DNA of 64,000 nucleotides from Acidobacteriota bacterium (GCA_016213775.1 JACQZR010000043.1:1-64000), one strand, 5' to 3'. Numbered from the stretch's first letter, positions 30,641-40,505 are shown. Notes: a model not told the origin generated them from the letters alone. Numbers and translations: made by a program.

Positions 30641-32017
30641 ATGGCAACGCGCCCAGAATATCAATCCAAACCCGAGCTACAAACACGAACCGCATTCCCT
30701 TCCTTCCAGGCACTGGGCGAACTTCCGCGCGGGCCGCTGGAGAAATTCCTCTCGCTGTTCGCCGATGTGCGCGCGGGTGAGGGTCCCGCCGCGCTCATCC
30801 TCATGTGCAACGTCTTTCTGCTGCTCAGCTCCTACTACCTGCTCAAAACCGCCCGCGAACCGCTCATCCTCACTGAAGGCGGGGCGGCAGTCAAATCCTA
30901 CTCCGCCGCCGGTCAGGCTCTGTTGTTGATGGTCTTCGTGCCCTTGTACGGACTGGTGGGCACCAAGGTCAACCGCCTTGTGCTGATAATGGGCCTGCAG
31001 CTCTTCTTCGCCTCGCACCTGATTCTCTTCCAGATCCTCGGCGCTGCCGGCGCACGCATCGGAGTCGCGTATTACATCTGGGTCGGCATCTTCAACACCT
31101 TCGTAGTCTCGCAATTCTGGGCATTCGCCAACGACCTGTACACCGAAGGGCAAGGCAAACGCCTCTTCACGATGATCGGTGTTGGCGCGTCGGTGGGCGC
31201 ATTCGCCGGCTCGCAGGCCGCAACCACACTGTTCGGCACATACAAGTTCCAACCCTATACGATGATGACCATCGCAGCGGGAGTGCTTGTCGTATGTGCC
31301 TCGCTCATCTGGCTAGCCAACCGCGTGGAGACGTCGCGTCCGGGACGCGAAATGACGCGGCATGCCAATGATAAACTCGGCTCAGACGACGGCTTCGCGC
31401 TCATCTTCCGCAGCCGTTATCTGATGCTCATCGCCGGCCTCATCGTTCTTCTCAACGTCGTCAACACCACCGGCGAATTCCTTTTGAGCTCTGTTGTCGA
31501 GGAGGAAGCCAAGCGTCTCTACGCCGGCGACAAAGCCGCAATGCGCTCCTTCATCGGAGCTTTCTACGGGGACTTCTTCCGCTGGGTGAACCTGATGGGA
31601 ATCCTCATCCAGACATTCCTCGTCTCGCGCATCATCAACGGCATCGGTGTTCGCGGCGCGCTGTTCATTCTACCCGGCATCGCGGTGGCGGGCTACTCCG
31701 TACTCGCCGTGGCGCCCATCCTGGCACTGGTGCGCGGAGCAAAAATCCTCGAGAACGCCACCGACTACTCCCTCCAGAACACCATCCGCCAAGCCCTCTT
31801 CCTCCCCACCAGCCGCGAAGAAAAGTACAAAGCAAAGGCGGCCATCGACACTTTCTTCATGCGCTTTGGAGATGTGTTGCAGGCGGGCCTCGTAAAGGTA
31901 GGAAACGAACTGTCCTTAGGCCTTACCGGATTCGCAGTCGTCAACGTGGGACTGACGATGGTGTGGCTGTGGTTGGCGTCCTCGCTCAACCGCGAGCACA
32001 AAAAAATGCGCTTCTAG
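30641..32017 (+). CDS. Npt1/Npt2 family nucleotide (ATP/ADP)-type transporter
   Basis: A 458-residue inner-membrane protein with about 12 helices, of the Npt/Tlc nucleotide carrier family known from Chlamydia, Rickettsia and plastids. ATG 30641 lies 2 bp after the preceding stop. Recognisable segments are SSYYLLKTAREPLIL, QFWAFANDLYTEGQGKRLF and YSLQNTIRQALFLPTSREEKYKAKAAIDTFFMRFGD. In free-living bacteria the substrate is unproven and may be a nucleotide, NAD or another phosphorylated metabolite. It ends the PAP2-BamA-kinase-like run, which together could be an envelope module. A second, fused homologue is at 36442-38706. Confidence 0.8.
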   Translation: MATRPEYQSKPELQTRTAFPSFQALGELPRGPLEKFLSLFADVRAGEGPAALILMCNVFLLLSSYYLLKTAREPLILTEGGAAVKSYSAAGQALLLMVFVPLYGLVGTKVNRLVLIMGLQLFFASHLILFQILGAAGARIGVAYYIWVGIFNTFVVSQFWAFANDLYTEGQGKRLFTMIGVGASVGAFAGSQAATTLFGTYKFQPYTMMTIAAGVLVVCASLIWLANRVETSRPGREMTRHANDKLGSDDGFALIFRSRYLMLIAGLIVLLNVVNTTGEFLLSSVVEEEAKRLYAGDKAAMRSFIGAFYGDFFRWVNLMGILIQTFLVSRIINGIGVRGALFILPGIAVAGYSVLAVAPILALVRGAKILENATDYSLQNTIRQALFLPTSREEKYKAKAAIDTFFMRFGDVLQAGLVKVGNELSLGLTGFAVVNVGLTMVWLWLASSLNREHKKMRF

Positions 32018-32034
32018 AGAGGAGCGCGGCACAT

Positions 32035-32937
32035 CTATCTCCGCGGTTTGAGATTAGAGCCGCCGCCGTATACTCCAATCCAGTGATTCGTAAAGCGCAG
32101 CCCTGTCTGCGGCGAAACTCGAGGCATGTGGCAATCGATGCAATTGGTTTGGCACGACTTCGACGGTGCATGGCACGAGACGCACCTGGTGTTGAAGCTC
32201 GTGGAAGCCTGGACCGTGACGCTCAAGTGCGCCGGATGACAGGTTGTGCAGGACAGTTTTCCCCGGCTCTTTTGGAAGCATGCGCTCCGGTCCAGGTAAA
32301 CCGGCTGGTGGCGAACGTTCCATGCATAACTCCAATCAATCTTCGCTGGATCGCTTGCCGGAGGCCTGTGGCATTTTCCGCAGAAATCGTTCAGCTTGTT
32401 CGCTGAGAGAGCACGCAGCGATGGGAAATGCGTGGGGGACGAGGCATGACACGCCTCGCACTGCACACCTGGCCGGGAATCAGTCGTATGACAATCAAAG
32501 CACGCATCGATTCCTGACGCGGGATCCTTCGCTTTGTAAAGGACGCCAGCAGCCTCAGCGATCGACGCCGGACGCCGCGCCTCATGTCCAGGCGTCCGCG
32601 CGAATCCCCCCAATGCCGTGTAGAAACTGTATGCGTGCTCGATGTAAGTATCCTTATCGACGCGCGAGACGAAGGTCACGGCTTGCTGTCCGGCGCCAAA
32701 AGCCCACTCCACCGGTAGAACCATCAGGTCCCGCCCGTCGTGGATGCGGACCTCCTTCGACGAGAAGTCAAACCGCCAGTCCCCTTGCCGGACGCCGCCC
32801 CGGAAACGCGAAGCGAATGGATGATCGGAGGCCCTGCTGAGCGCGGCGGCGTGCCCCGTACGAGAGTGCGCTTCCACCTGCGCCGGATGGCAGGTCACGC
32901 ACGCGGCCGCCGCAAGCTGGAACGCAAGGTAGATCAA
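32035..32937 (-). CDS. Heptaheme c-type cytochrome
   Basis: A 300-residue protein with seven CXXCH motifs: CVTCH, CFDCH, CEACH, CGKCH, CTTCH, CVSCH and CIDCH. The arrangement (first haem at the very N-terminus, the other six clustered from about residue 145 onward) resembles cytochrome c554-type and acidobacterial multihaem proteins. The only available start is a TTG that overlaps the stop of the TonB-receptor gene (TTGA), giving just 10 residues (IYLAFQLAAA) ahead of the first haem, too short and uncharged for a normal signal peptide. Either export relies on an unusual N-terminus or the start is mis-sequenced. Redox partner unknown. Confidence 0.8.
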   Translation of the reverse strand: MIYLAFQLAAAACVTCHPAQVEAHSRTGHAAALSRASDHPFASRFRGGVRQGDWRFDFSSKEVRIHDGRDLMVLPVEWAFGAGQQAVTFVSRVDKDTYIEHAYSFYTALGGFARTPGHEARRPASIAEAAGVLYKAKDPASGIDACFDCHTTDSRPGVQCEACHASSPTHFPSLRALSANKLNDFCGKCHRPPASDPAKIDWSYAWNVRHQPVYLDRSACFQKSRGKLSCTTCHPAHLSVTVQASTSFNTRCVSCHAPSKSCQTNCIDCHMPRVSPQTGLRFTNHWIGVYGGGSNLKPRR

Positions 32938-35900
32938 AACATGAACCGCAGCGCGAACTGGACCTCGCGCGGCTTTGGAAAGAACGCCGTCGCTGTCACC
33001 GTGCCGAACGTCGCCGCGTTAATCGCACGCCCCGGCGTATCGAACGTCGGCGTGTTGGTCAGGTTGAACGACTCCGCGCGGAACTGAACCTGCATCCTCT
33101 CGCGCACGGGGAAGTTCTTGAAGATCGACAGGTCCAGATTGTAAACCCCGTCGCTCGTGATGTTGGGCAGCGTACGCGAGACGTTGCCGAAGGTATATCC
33201 CGCGGGATTGGAGAAAGCAGCAGTATTGAACCACCGGTCTATTGTCGGGTTGTCGATCCTGGCATCGACACCCGGAACCACGTTGGGCCGGTTGCCACCT
33301 CCTGTGACGGCTGCTGAAAGGGAAATCGGCGTTCCGGCTTCGATCGTCTGGATGGCGTTCAACTGCCAACCTCCGATGAGGTGTCGTGTGATGGGCGCGC
33401 CCGACTTTCCGAATGGCAGCGCCCAAAGAGCGCTCACAACCAGGCGCTGCGGAACGTCCTGGGCGCTCTTGCTGCGCTCGGCTCGCAGATTATTCCAGTT
33501 CTGCGGCGCGGTCACCACGGCCGCGCCCGGCCGCACCTGCGTCAGGTTGCTTCCGTCGTCGATGAGCTTCGAGAGAGTATAGGCCACCAGCGCCGATAGG
33601 CCGTTGGAGAAGCGCTTCTCAACCTTCACGGCAAGGGCGTGATAGATCGAGTTGTTGCGGAACGAGTACCCGCCTGAAACGCCAGTGAACTGCGGGAATG
33701 GAAGCAGGCTTTGTGCGCGCGTGATGGTGGGTCCGGTCAACGTGCCCGTCGTGAGAATCCCGAGAAACGGATTGGGAACCGGCTGCGCCAGCTCGGCGCC
33801 CCGGGCAAAATTCGCATCGGACAGGAAGTTGAGATTGCGGCCGTCCGCGAATAGACGCACGCCGTGATTCCCCACCCAGGCAGCCTCGAAAAGCCAGTTG
33901 TTCCAAGGCTGATGTTGCAGCGTTAAGTTCCACTGTTCCGTATAACCTCGCGCCACGTTGCGAAGCTGGCCGGAGACCGCTGTGCCGACACCAGTGAGCG
34001 CACCAAGAGAGCTTCCCGTCGGTTGAATCAGACCATTCGGAAATGGATTGCTCAGACGATCACGAGGTGTAAGGTTCCCATCGAGGCTTGTCACCATCGG
34101 CGTGTCGTTCGTGTAGCCCGTTCGAGGCAGGGATATGGTCACCGGAATGAACATGATTCCAAAGCCCCCGCGGACCACAAGCTTGGGCCTCGCCTGCCAG
34201 GCGAAGCCGAAACGCGGCCCGAAGTCGTTATAGCTGGCTTCCGCCTGGCTGCGGCTCAAACCACCTACTCCGGGGTAGATGAGGCCGCCCACAAGGTTGT
34301 AGCCAGGCACTCTCAGCGGCGACGGAATCGTCGGGTCGAAATTGCTCAGCACGTTGTAACGGTCGGTTGGGGGAGCCTCCAGCTCCCAGCGCAGACCGAG
34401 ATTCAGCGTAAGAGTGCGCGTCACCTTCCAGTCGTCCTGGATGAAAACGCCCTGATACTTGACGCTCGCGGTCCCATCGGTTTGAAGCCGCGCGTAGGCG
34501 CTCGCGGGAGTTCCGAGAAGGAAAGAGGCGACCCCAAAACCGGCCGTTGCCGCGGCCTGAATCGGGTTTGGACCTTGTGTAAACGCCCGAGTGAACGAAT
34601 AGTTGCCCACCGAATATTCCCGGCCCCAGTCGTTGGCCGCATAGAAACGATACTCATATCCGCTTTTCAGCGTGTGCGCTCCCTTGATCTTCGTCAGATT
34701 GGCGCTGACCTGCGCTGTGTGAGAGGGACCGCCTCGGGAAGCGATTGCGCCAAACAGCGCCGCATCGGCGACGTTGATATAAGGGAACCGGCCCGTGTCG
34801 GCGCCTTTGCCGAAGTAGGTCTGTTGTTTGAACGACTGCGGCATGCCAAGCGAAGTGATGTCGAATCCCTCGCTCGGTGTGAAGAAATGTTCGTGCTCCC
34901 GATTGAAGCCGGCCTTAAGGTCCAGTAGCATGCTGGGCGAGAGGCTGTCCGTGTAGTTCAACGACATGCTGTTGCGCGGGATGAGCACCGCGCGCCCGTC
35001 GGGCTCAGCGGCCGTGCCCCAAACGCGCGGAAACTGCCAGTCGAGATCGTCCCAGGTATAGCGCGAGTTGAGCCGGCGCGACGAGCTGATGTTGTAGTCG
35101 ATCCTGCCCGTGATCGCGTCCCGGTCAATCGGCCCCGGTCCCTGGAGGAACAGATTCTGCGCGCCCGTGAATGCGGCCCCTTGCTGATTGGGTGTCGGGT
35201 AGTAGGTGAGCACGTTCCGGCTGACCGGATCGAGGCGCGCAGCGGGAATGCGGTTCGCCGCAAAGGGTTCGCGTATGAAAGTGCCCGCGGCCGCCGGATT
35301 TGCCCGCGTCGTCGTCGGATCATAAACGACAATCAACGCGCCGGTCTGCGTGCGCGTTTCGGAAAAATCTCCGGCACGTTGTAGCGCCGTCGGCGAAGTG
35401 ATGATGGATTGAGACGCGCGGCGCTCGCGGAACGCTTCGTAGTTGACGAAGAAGAAGAGCCTGTCCTTTCTAATCGGTCCGCCGATCGTTCCGCCGAACT
35501 GGTTATACACCAAAGCTCCACGCTTCCGTCCCGCGCGGTTCGCGAAGAACTCGTTGGCGTTCAGGTTGTCGCTGCGCAGGAACTCGAACAGATTCCCATG
35601 GAATTCATTGGTGCCGCCCTTGCTGACGGTGCTGATGATGCCGCCCGCGGTGCGCCCGAACTCGGCTGACATCGCGTTGCTGAGGACCTTGAACTCCTGC
35701 GTGGAGTCAATGGAAAGAAACGTCTGCGTGCCGGCGATTGTCACCTTCTCGCTGGCGATACCGTCCACCATGAAGCCGTTCGCCAGAGCGGGACCGCCAC
35801 CAATGCTCACCGCGGCAAGCCGCCAGCTCGAAAGCACCTGGCCCCCGAAGTATCCGATACCTCGTACCGTGGGAATCAGGTTCGCAAGTCCGAGTGGATT

Positions 35901-36344
35901 GCGGCCGTTGAGAGGCAGCTCTTCCACTTTGCGCGAATCCATTACCGTGCCCAACGACGAGGTGTTCGGTTCCAGGAGAGTTGCAGCCGACTGAACTTCC
36001 ACTACCTCGGTCACCGCGCCGACTTCGAGCCGCACGGGGACAGCCAGTGAGCGGTCAGCCTCAACCACGATGCCATGCCGCCGGAAGGCTTTGAAACCTG
36101 TGTGCGCCCCATCGATTGCATAAACACCCGGCGGCAGCACGAGGAAGCGGAAGTTTCCGTCCTGATCACTGGTAGCGCTGCGTTGCAGCCCAGTGTCAGG
36201 ATTCATGAGACGAATCTGAACTCCGGGAACTGCTGCCCCGGAAGTGTCGGTGACCGAGCCGGTAATCGTGCCTGTCACCTGCTGCGCCAATAGCCGCAAC
36301 GCCGTTACGGCTATGAGAATCGGAGCGAACGTCCTAGCTTGCAT
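32934..36344 (-). CDS. Oar-like TonB-dependent receptor with carboxypeptidase-regulatory domain
   Basis: An 1136-residue outer-membrane protein: signal peptide, a carboxypeptidase-regulatory-like domain (about 22-110, TGTITGSVTDTSGAAVPGVQIRL), a plug (NGFMVDGIASEKV; FKVLSNAMSAEFGRTAGGIISTVSKGGTNEFHGNLFEFLRS) and a large barrel ending REVQFALRFMF. This Oar-like class is massively expanded in Acidobacteria and probably imports oligosaccharides or other large substrates; the ligand is unknown. The heptaheme cytochrome gene overlaps its stop codon, so the two are co-expressed, which is unusual for this class. Confidence 0.88.
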   Translation of the reverse strand: MQARTFAPILIAVTALRLLAQQVTGTITGSVTDTSGAAVPGVQIRLMNPDTGLQRSATSDQDGNFRFLVLPPGVYAIDGAHTGFKAFRRHGIVVEADRSLAVPVRLEVGAVTEVVEVQSAATLLEPNTSSLGTVMDSRKVEELPLNGRNPLGLANLIPTVRGIGYFGGQVLSSWRLAAVSIGGGPALANGFMVDGIASEKVTIAGTQTFLSIDSTQEFKVLSNAMSAEFGRTAGGIISTVSKGGTNEFHGNLFEFLRSDNLNANEFFANRAGRKRGALVYNQFGGTIGGPIRKDRLFFFVNYEAFRERRASQSIITSPTALQRAGDFSETRTQTGALIVVYDPTTTRANPAAAGTFIREPFAANRIPAARLDPVSRNVLTYYPTPNQQGAAFTGAQNLFLQGPGPIDRDAITGRIDYNISSSRRLNSRYTWDDLDWQFPRVWGTAAEPDGRAVLIPRNSMSLNYTDSLSPSMLLDLKAGFNREHEHFFTPSEGFDITSLGMPQSFKQQTYFGKGADTGRFPYINVADAALFGAIASRGGPSHTAQVSANLTKIKGAHTLKSGYEYRFYAANDWGREYSVGNYSFTRAFTQGPNPIQAAATAGFGVASFLLGTPASAYARLQTDGTASVKYQGVFIQDDWKVTRTLTLNLGLRWELEAPPTDRYNVLSNFDPTIPSPLRVPGYNLVGGLIYPGVGGLSRSQAEASYNDFGPRFGFAWQARPKLVVRGGFGIMFIPVTISLPRTGYTNDTPMVTSLDGNLTPRDRLSNPFPNGLIQPTGSSLGALTGVGTAVSGQLRNVARGYTEQWNLTLQHQPWNNWLFEAAWVGNHGVRLFADGRNLNFLSDANFARGAELAQPVPNPFLGILTTGTLTGPTITRAQSLLPFPQFTGVSGGYSFRNNSIYHALAVKVEKRFSNGLSALVAYTLSKLIDDGSNLTQVRPGAAVVTAPQNWNNLRAERSKSAQDVPQRLVVSALWALPFGKSGAPITRHLIGGWQLNAIQTIEAGTPISLSAAVTGGGNRPNVVPGVDARIDNPTIDRWFNTAAFSNPAGYTFGNVSRTLPNITSDGVYNLDLSIFKNFPVRERMQVQFRAESFNLTNTPTFDTPGRAINAATFGTVTATAFFPKPREVQFALRFMF

Positions 36345-36441
36345 CCATCACCCCAAACATTGAGATACGAGCTAGTATACTCCGTAAGACTTTCTTCGTG
36401 GGGCGAATCTGCGGTTCATAGGGTGTGCGTCAAGGGTGACC

Positions 36442-38706
36442 TCAGGCATCGCCGGAGCCCTTCTCCATCCTTCGCGCCTCGGCCGTTCGCAGCTCCTTCA
36501 GCCGCAGCACCAACTTGGCATCCGTCATCAGCAATTCCTCGAGGACACTCTGATTGGGCCCGGAATCCGCATCCCGCCCCGGCTCTTCTTCCAGAATCGC
36601 CCACAGCCGCCCGCGAATGTGATCGGGAAGGATGTTCTCCAGATACTCCAGCGCGAGCCCGCGGAACATCCGGTCCTCCTGGTGCAGCGCGCGAAACGCC
36701 GCCATCAACGGCTCGCGCGGGAACACCACCGCCAACAGCGAAAACACATGCTCCAGACTATGATCGGCCCGCTCCCGCAGCACCTCATCCAGGAAGTTGT
36801 AATCATCCGTGCTATCACGGCGTTCCATCACCTTCCACGATCGCCAGATCGACTTGCTCACCGATAGCTCCCGGTTCACCGCCTCCAGTACTCCGGACTG
36901 GCGTATCTCCATGTCCGGATACCGGCGGTGAATATATTCCAGCCCGCGGCCGCACTGAAACCGCACCTCGAACCGCTGATCCCCCAGCCCCTGGAGCAAC
37001 CCGTCCACCGCCGCTGGCGTCGCAATGCGTGCCAGCAATCGCGGAATCCGACGCCGAATGCCAAACTCGACATCCGGATCGGTCAACGCATCGGTGAGTT
37101 GTCCGCCAATCCGCGTCCCGCAACGGTCCAGATAGGCGCGGGCCAACGCACTCACTTCATCCCAGGCCAGCAGCCGGATGATCTGCGGCACCAGCATCGG
37201 ATCCACCGGAGCGGTGTCCTTCAACACTTTGGTCACCCGCACTGGATTCTGGCTCCGCAGGTCCGCCAGGCAGGCCAGGCTTGGGTCCTGCGGTTTCAAT
37301 AACGCTACACTCGGCACCACCACGGGCTCCTTCACCTTCTCCCGCGGTACAGTCTCTAGCGCTACAGGGGGCTGCGCCGCCGCCCGCGGCAACCGAAAAC
37401 TGGTGAGCGAAGGCATCCCCTCAAACATCGTGTTCATCATCGAAGGATCCTCGCCCGGCCGGTCCTCCTTGGCTCTTCGCAACAACCCCATCTCAAGAAC
37501 GCTGCGATAGGCGGCGCTCACGCTAAACGCAAGCGTCGTACTCACCACCGATATCCCGATCGCGAGCCCCAGAATCTCCGGACGCGCCAGCGTCGGTCCC
37601 AGCCACACCATCACCTGCACCGCGCCCGCACCCACGGCATCGCCGAACCGGTCGCATCCCACATCCACGATCGTCTTCACTCTGCGCTTGTCCGATGCCG
37701 GAACCGGTGTGTACAGCAGTTCATAGCCGGAGCGAAACAGCGAACCGCGCAGAATCATCTCCATCGCCCGCGCGAACACCACGAACGGGTACGCGGGACT
37801 CAGCAGTGCCGCCGCGGACGCGCCACCTACCGCCAGCGGCAAACTCGCTACGCTTTTCGCCACGCCCAGCTTCTGCAGCAGCCAGGAGCTGCTGAGCACC
37901 TGCACCAGGAACGTCAGTATCTGACAACTCGTATAGTAGACGGCAAAGTAGCGCAGTAGCGCCGGCCCCTTCCCCATCGTCTGCGCAGCCCCCAGCTTGA
38001 AGAGGTAGTCGAGCAGCGCGGCCGTGCACGTCCCTAGAAACACCAGCGCCGCCAGCCGCCACAGCAGCGGGGTCCGCGTAAGGGCCTCGCGCGTGGTCAC
38101 ACGCGATGCCGCCTCTTTTCTTGCCGGCTGCCCCCCAAAGGTGAGTGAAATGGCCGCGCAACCCAGGTGCAACGCCGCCAATAGAAAGAGCAGGGTGTTG
38201 GTCCCAGTCCAGGCCACAAGCCGCTCGGCGAGGATACCGCCCGCAATGCCTCCCGCCGTGCCCGCTCCGGCAATCCTGCCGAATCGCGCCTTCGCCTCCC
38301 GCGGATCAAACACCTCGCTTAGCAAAGACCAGAAGCCGGACAACAGGATCGCCCCGAGCCCCACGATGTGCAGATAGATCAGAATCACCGTGGGCCGCGG
38401 TGCCACGGGCAACAGCAGCCATTCCCCCACATGGAGCATGGCACTCACGGCGAACGTCGACGGTACAAGGTTCGCCGGCCCCTTCCGTTCGAGCACCTTT
38501 GAGAACAGCAACGCCAGCCCGATACTCAGCAGAGCCGCCGTGGCCACGATCTTCGGCAGATCCCACGGCTCAAACTCCAAGAGGAAAAACCCGTCGCGCG
38601 CTACCTTGCCCGCCACCTGATGCGCGAGCATGAGGCACGTGCCCGCCATCGCGAATTGCGTCGGCCGGCGATATACATCCCCTGTTGTAGATGGATTGCG
38701 GTTCAA
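36442..38706 (-). CDS. Npt-like transporter fused to C-terminal HEAT-like repeats
   Basis: A 754-residue protein. Residues 20-415 are about 12 membrane helices similar to Npt1/Npt2 carriers, with FARAMEMILRGSLFRSGYELLYTPVPASDKRRVKTIVDVGCDRFGDAVGAG the clearest block. Residues 455-740 are soluble and alpha-helical, with HEAT-like units (VPQIIRLLAWDEVSALARAYLDRCG; RIATPAAVDGLLQGLGDQRFEVRFQCGRGLEYI). Such fusions occur in several free-living phyla. The gene follows the Ser/Thr kinase gene by 16 bp on the same strand, so the kinase may regulate the transporter. The true substrate and the role of the HEAT domain are unknown. Confidence 0.72.
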   Translation of the reverse strand: MNRNPSTTGDVYRRPTQFAMAGTCLMLAHQVAGKVARDGFFLLEFEPWDLPKIVATAALLSIGLALLFSKVLERKGPANLVPSTFAVSAMLHVGEWLLLPVAPRPTVILIYLHIVGLGAILLSGFWSLLSEVFDPREAKARFGRIAGAGTAGGIAGGILAERLVAWTGTNTLLFLLAALHLGCAAISLTFGGQPARKEAASRVTTREALTRTPLLWRLAALVFLGTCTAALLDYLFKLGAAQTMGKGPALLRYFAVYYTSCQILTFLVQVLSSSWLLQKLGVAKSVASLPLAVGGASAAALLSPAYPFVVFARAMEMILRGSLFRSGYELLYTPVPASDKRRVKTIVDVGCDRFGDAVGAGAVQVMVWLGPTLARPEILGLAIGISVVSTTLAFSVSAAYRSVLEMGLLRRAKEDRPGEDPSMMNTMFEGMPSLTSFRLPRAAAQPPVALETVPREKVKEPVVVPSVALLKPQDPSLACLADLRSQNPVRVTKVLKDTAPVDPMLVPQIIRLLAWDEVSALARAYLDRCGTRIGGQLTDALTDPDVEFGIRRRIPRLLARIATPAAVDGLLQGLGDQRFEVRFQCGRGLEYIHRRYPDMEIRQSGVLEAVNRELSVSKSIWRSWKVMERRDSTDDYNFLDEVLRERADHSLEHVFSLLAVVFPREPLMAAFRALHQEDRMFRGLALEYLENILPDHIRGRLWAILEEEPGRDADSGPNQSVLEELLMTDAKLVLRLKELRTAEARRMEKGSGDA

Positions 38707-38722
38707 CTATAAATCCGGGCTC

Positions 38723-40348
38723 TCAAACCCGGGCGCTCTTCTCTAGAGTATCGCTGGTTTCCACCGCTTCGTCGTGGGCTTGCTCGGCTGCTCGCGAACG
38801 GATCGTGGGAAGATGCGTCCCCCACCAGCGCCGCGCATCGTCCGGGCAGTACTTTGGCCGGATCTCGATCGCTTCCAACTGGCGCGCAAACTCGGCGGCG
38901 CTGTGAATCCGGTCCTGCGGATTCTTCGCCAGCGACTTCAGAATCAAAGCGTCCAGCTCCGGCGGAATCGGCAGTTCCGTTCGCAGCGAAGGCGACACCG
39001 GTTCTTTCTGCACGTGGGCCAGCACCACCGCGGTGGAGCTGCTCTCCTGAAACACCATCTGCCCGGTGAGCAGATAGTAGGCCACGCAGCCCAGCGCATA
39101 GATGTCAGCCCGTCCGTCCACCGTGCCGCCCAAGGCCACTTCGGGAGCCATATACGCCGGGGTCCCCGTTGCCGCGCCATCGGCGGTCATCAACGTGTCT
39201 TCCGGTTGGAGCATGTTCTTCACGAGCCCGAAATCGAGCACCTTGGAAAAGTCATAGCGGCTGCCCAGCTTGCAGAGGAAAATGTTTCGCGGTTTGATAT
39301 CGCGATGGACCATCCCCAGCGTGTGCGCCTCGTCCAGCGATTCGCACACCTGCAGCAGAATGTTCTTCACCCGCGCCGCCGGCAGTGGACCGTAGTTCTC
39401 CACCATCGTCTGCAGATCCAGCCCGTCCAGCAATTCCATCACGTAGTAAAACGTGTGGTCCTTGGTAACGCCGAAATCGAACAGTGCCACCGTGTGCGGC
39501 GAGCGCAGTGAGGCGGTCGACCGCGCCTCCCGCTCAAACCGCTTCCGCAGCAGCGAGACGCTCTTCATGTTCACGCCGGACATCACATCCGTGCGGATCA
39601 GCTTCACCGCCGCGTCCCGCGCCAGCAGCCTGTGCTTGGCACGCCACACTTCGCCCATCCCGCCTTCGCCGATCTTGTAGTCGAGTTGGTAACTACCCAT
39701 GTCCTCGGCGCGCTGCGAGGCCACCGTCATCGCGTACATCCGCCGGTTCAGGAGGTTCGTCCATATCGCTGACATCGCCAGCGGGGACATCCAGATCGCC
39801 ACCCGGTTCCAGCCGATGAACTCGCTGTCGAACAACTGGCGGGCGATCAGATACGCCGACGGCCAGGCAAGCACCGAGAAGAATCCCGCCAGCATGTTCA
39901 CAAGCGGTGTGTTCGGGATCAGCACCCCGCACAGCGTAATCCACAACGCCACCGAAGAGACGCCAATCACCGGCATCTCCGGGCCGCGCGGCATATAGGA
40001 CTCTACCAGCGCGATAGTGAATGCCACCAGCACCTGGAAGACCGCGCCCAGATGCAGAATCGCCTGCTTCGACAGCACTCCCGACCGCTGAAGCACCACA
40101 AACCCAACCGAGAGCAACACCAGCGAAAGATCCGTCAATCGTACAAACGGACTCCTAATCACTTCCTTCGCTTCTGGCTGCAACATCACGTGCAGAAGGA
40201 CAAACAGGATCGTGCTCACCGCCGCAATAACGGACACGTAGCACAGGTTCGTCACTGCCCTGTCCAAAAGTTCGGATGGAAGACTCAGTCCCGGACGCCT
40301 CCGCCTCTCCCCGCTGGAGGTGCCACTCACTGCTCTGACGACCGGCAT
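38723..40348 (-). CDS. Membrane Ser/Thr protein kinase with N-terminal transmembrane domain
   Basis: A 541-residue kinase. Residues 30-205 hold about six helices and residues 220-500 a Hanks-type kinase: YQLDYKIGEGGMGEVW (220-235), K249 in AAVKLI, catalytic HRDIKPRN (348-355), DFG (372-374) and APEV activation-loop end. The membrane part comes first, the reverse of PknB-type kinases, which have a C-terminal extracellular domain. It is the first gene of a two-gene unit with the Npt-HEAT transporter. The start is close to a run of basic residues (ERRRRPG), consistent with an inside N-terminus. Confidence 0.92.
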   Translation of the reverse strand: MPVVRAVSGTSSGERRRRPGLSLPSELLDRAVTNLCYVSVIAAVSTILFVLLHVMLQPEAKEVIRSPFVRLTDLSLVLLSVGFVVLQRSGVLSKQAILHLGAVFQVLVAFTIALVESYMPRGPEMPVIGVSSVALWITLCGVLIPNTPLVNMLAGFFSVLAWPSAYLIARQLFDSEFIGWNRVAIWMSPLAMSAIWTNLLNRRMYAMTVASQRAEDMGSYQLDYKIGEGGMGEVWRAKHRLLARDAAVKLIRTDVMSGVNMKSVSLLRKRFEREARSTASLRSPHTVALFDFGVTKDHTFYYVMELLDGLDLQTMVENYGPLPAARVKNILLQVCESLDEAHTLGMVHRDIKPRNIFLCKLGSRYDFSKVLDFGLVKNMLQPEDTLMTADGAATGTPAYMAPEVALGGTVDGRADIYALGCVAYYLLTGQMVFQESSSTAVVLAHVQKEPVSPSLRTELPIPPELDALILKSLAKNPQDRIHSAAEFARQLEAIEIRPKYCPDDARRWWGTHLPTIRSRAAEQAHDEAVETSDTLEKSARV

Positions 40349-40467
40349 AGTTAGACCCTCTCTTGCAGGATAACCCTTCTGCGCTTGCGATTCACGATTC
40401 CGAAGTCTAAAATGTTACGCGACGCCGCACGTGGGAAAAGCTCACCCCTGCCGAACCAAAAGAAAAT

Positions 40468-40505
40468 CGGCCAGCAACAACGTTCTGCAACGTCACTGCT
40501 GGCCG
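40468..40505 (-). terminator. Intrinsic terminator of the small secreted-protein gene
   Basis: CGGCCAGCA (40468-40476) and TGCTGGCCG (40497-40505) form a nine-pair stem with a 20-base loop. Read on the minus strand the hairpin is followed by ATTTTCTTTTGG, a T-rich tract, which fits rho-independent termination after the gene that stops at 40546. Confidence 0.75.
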
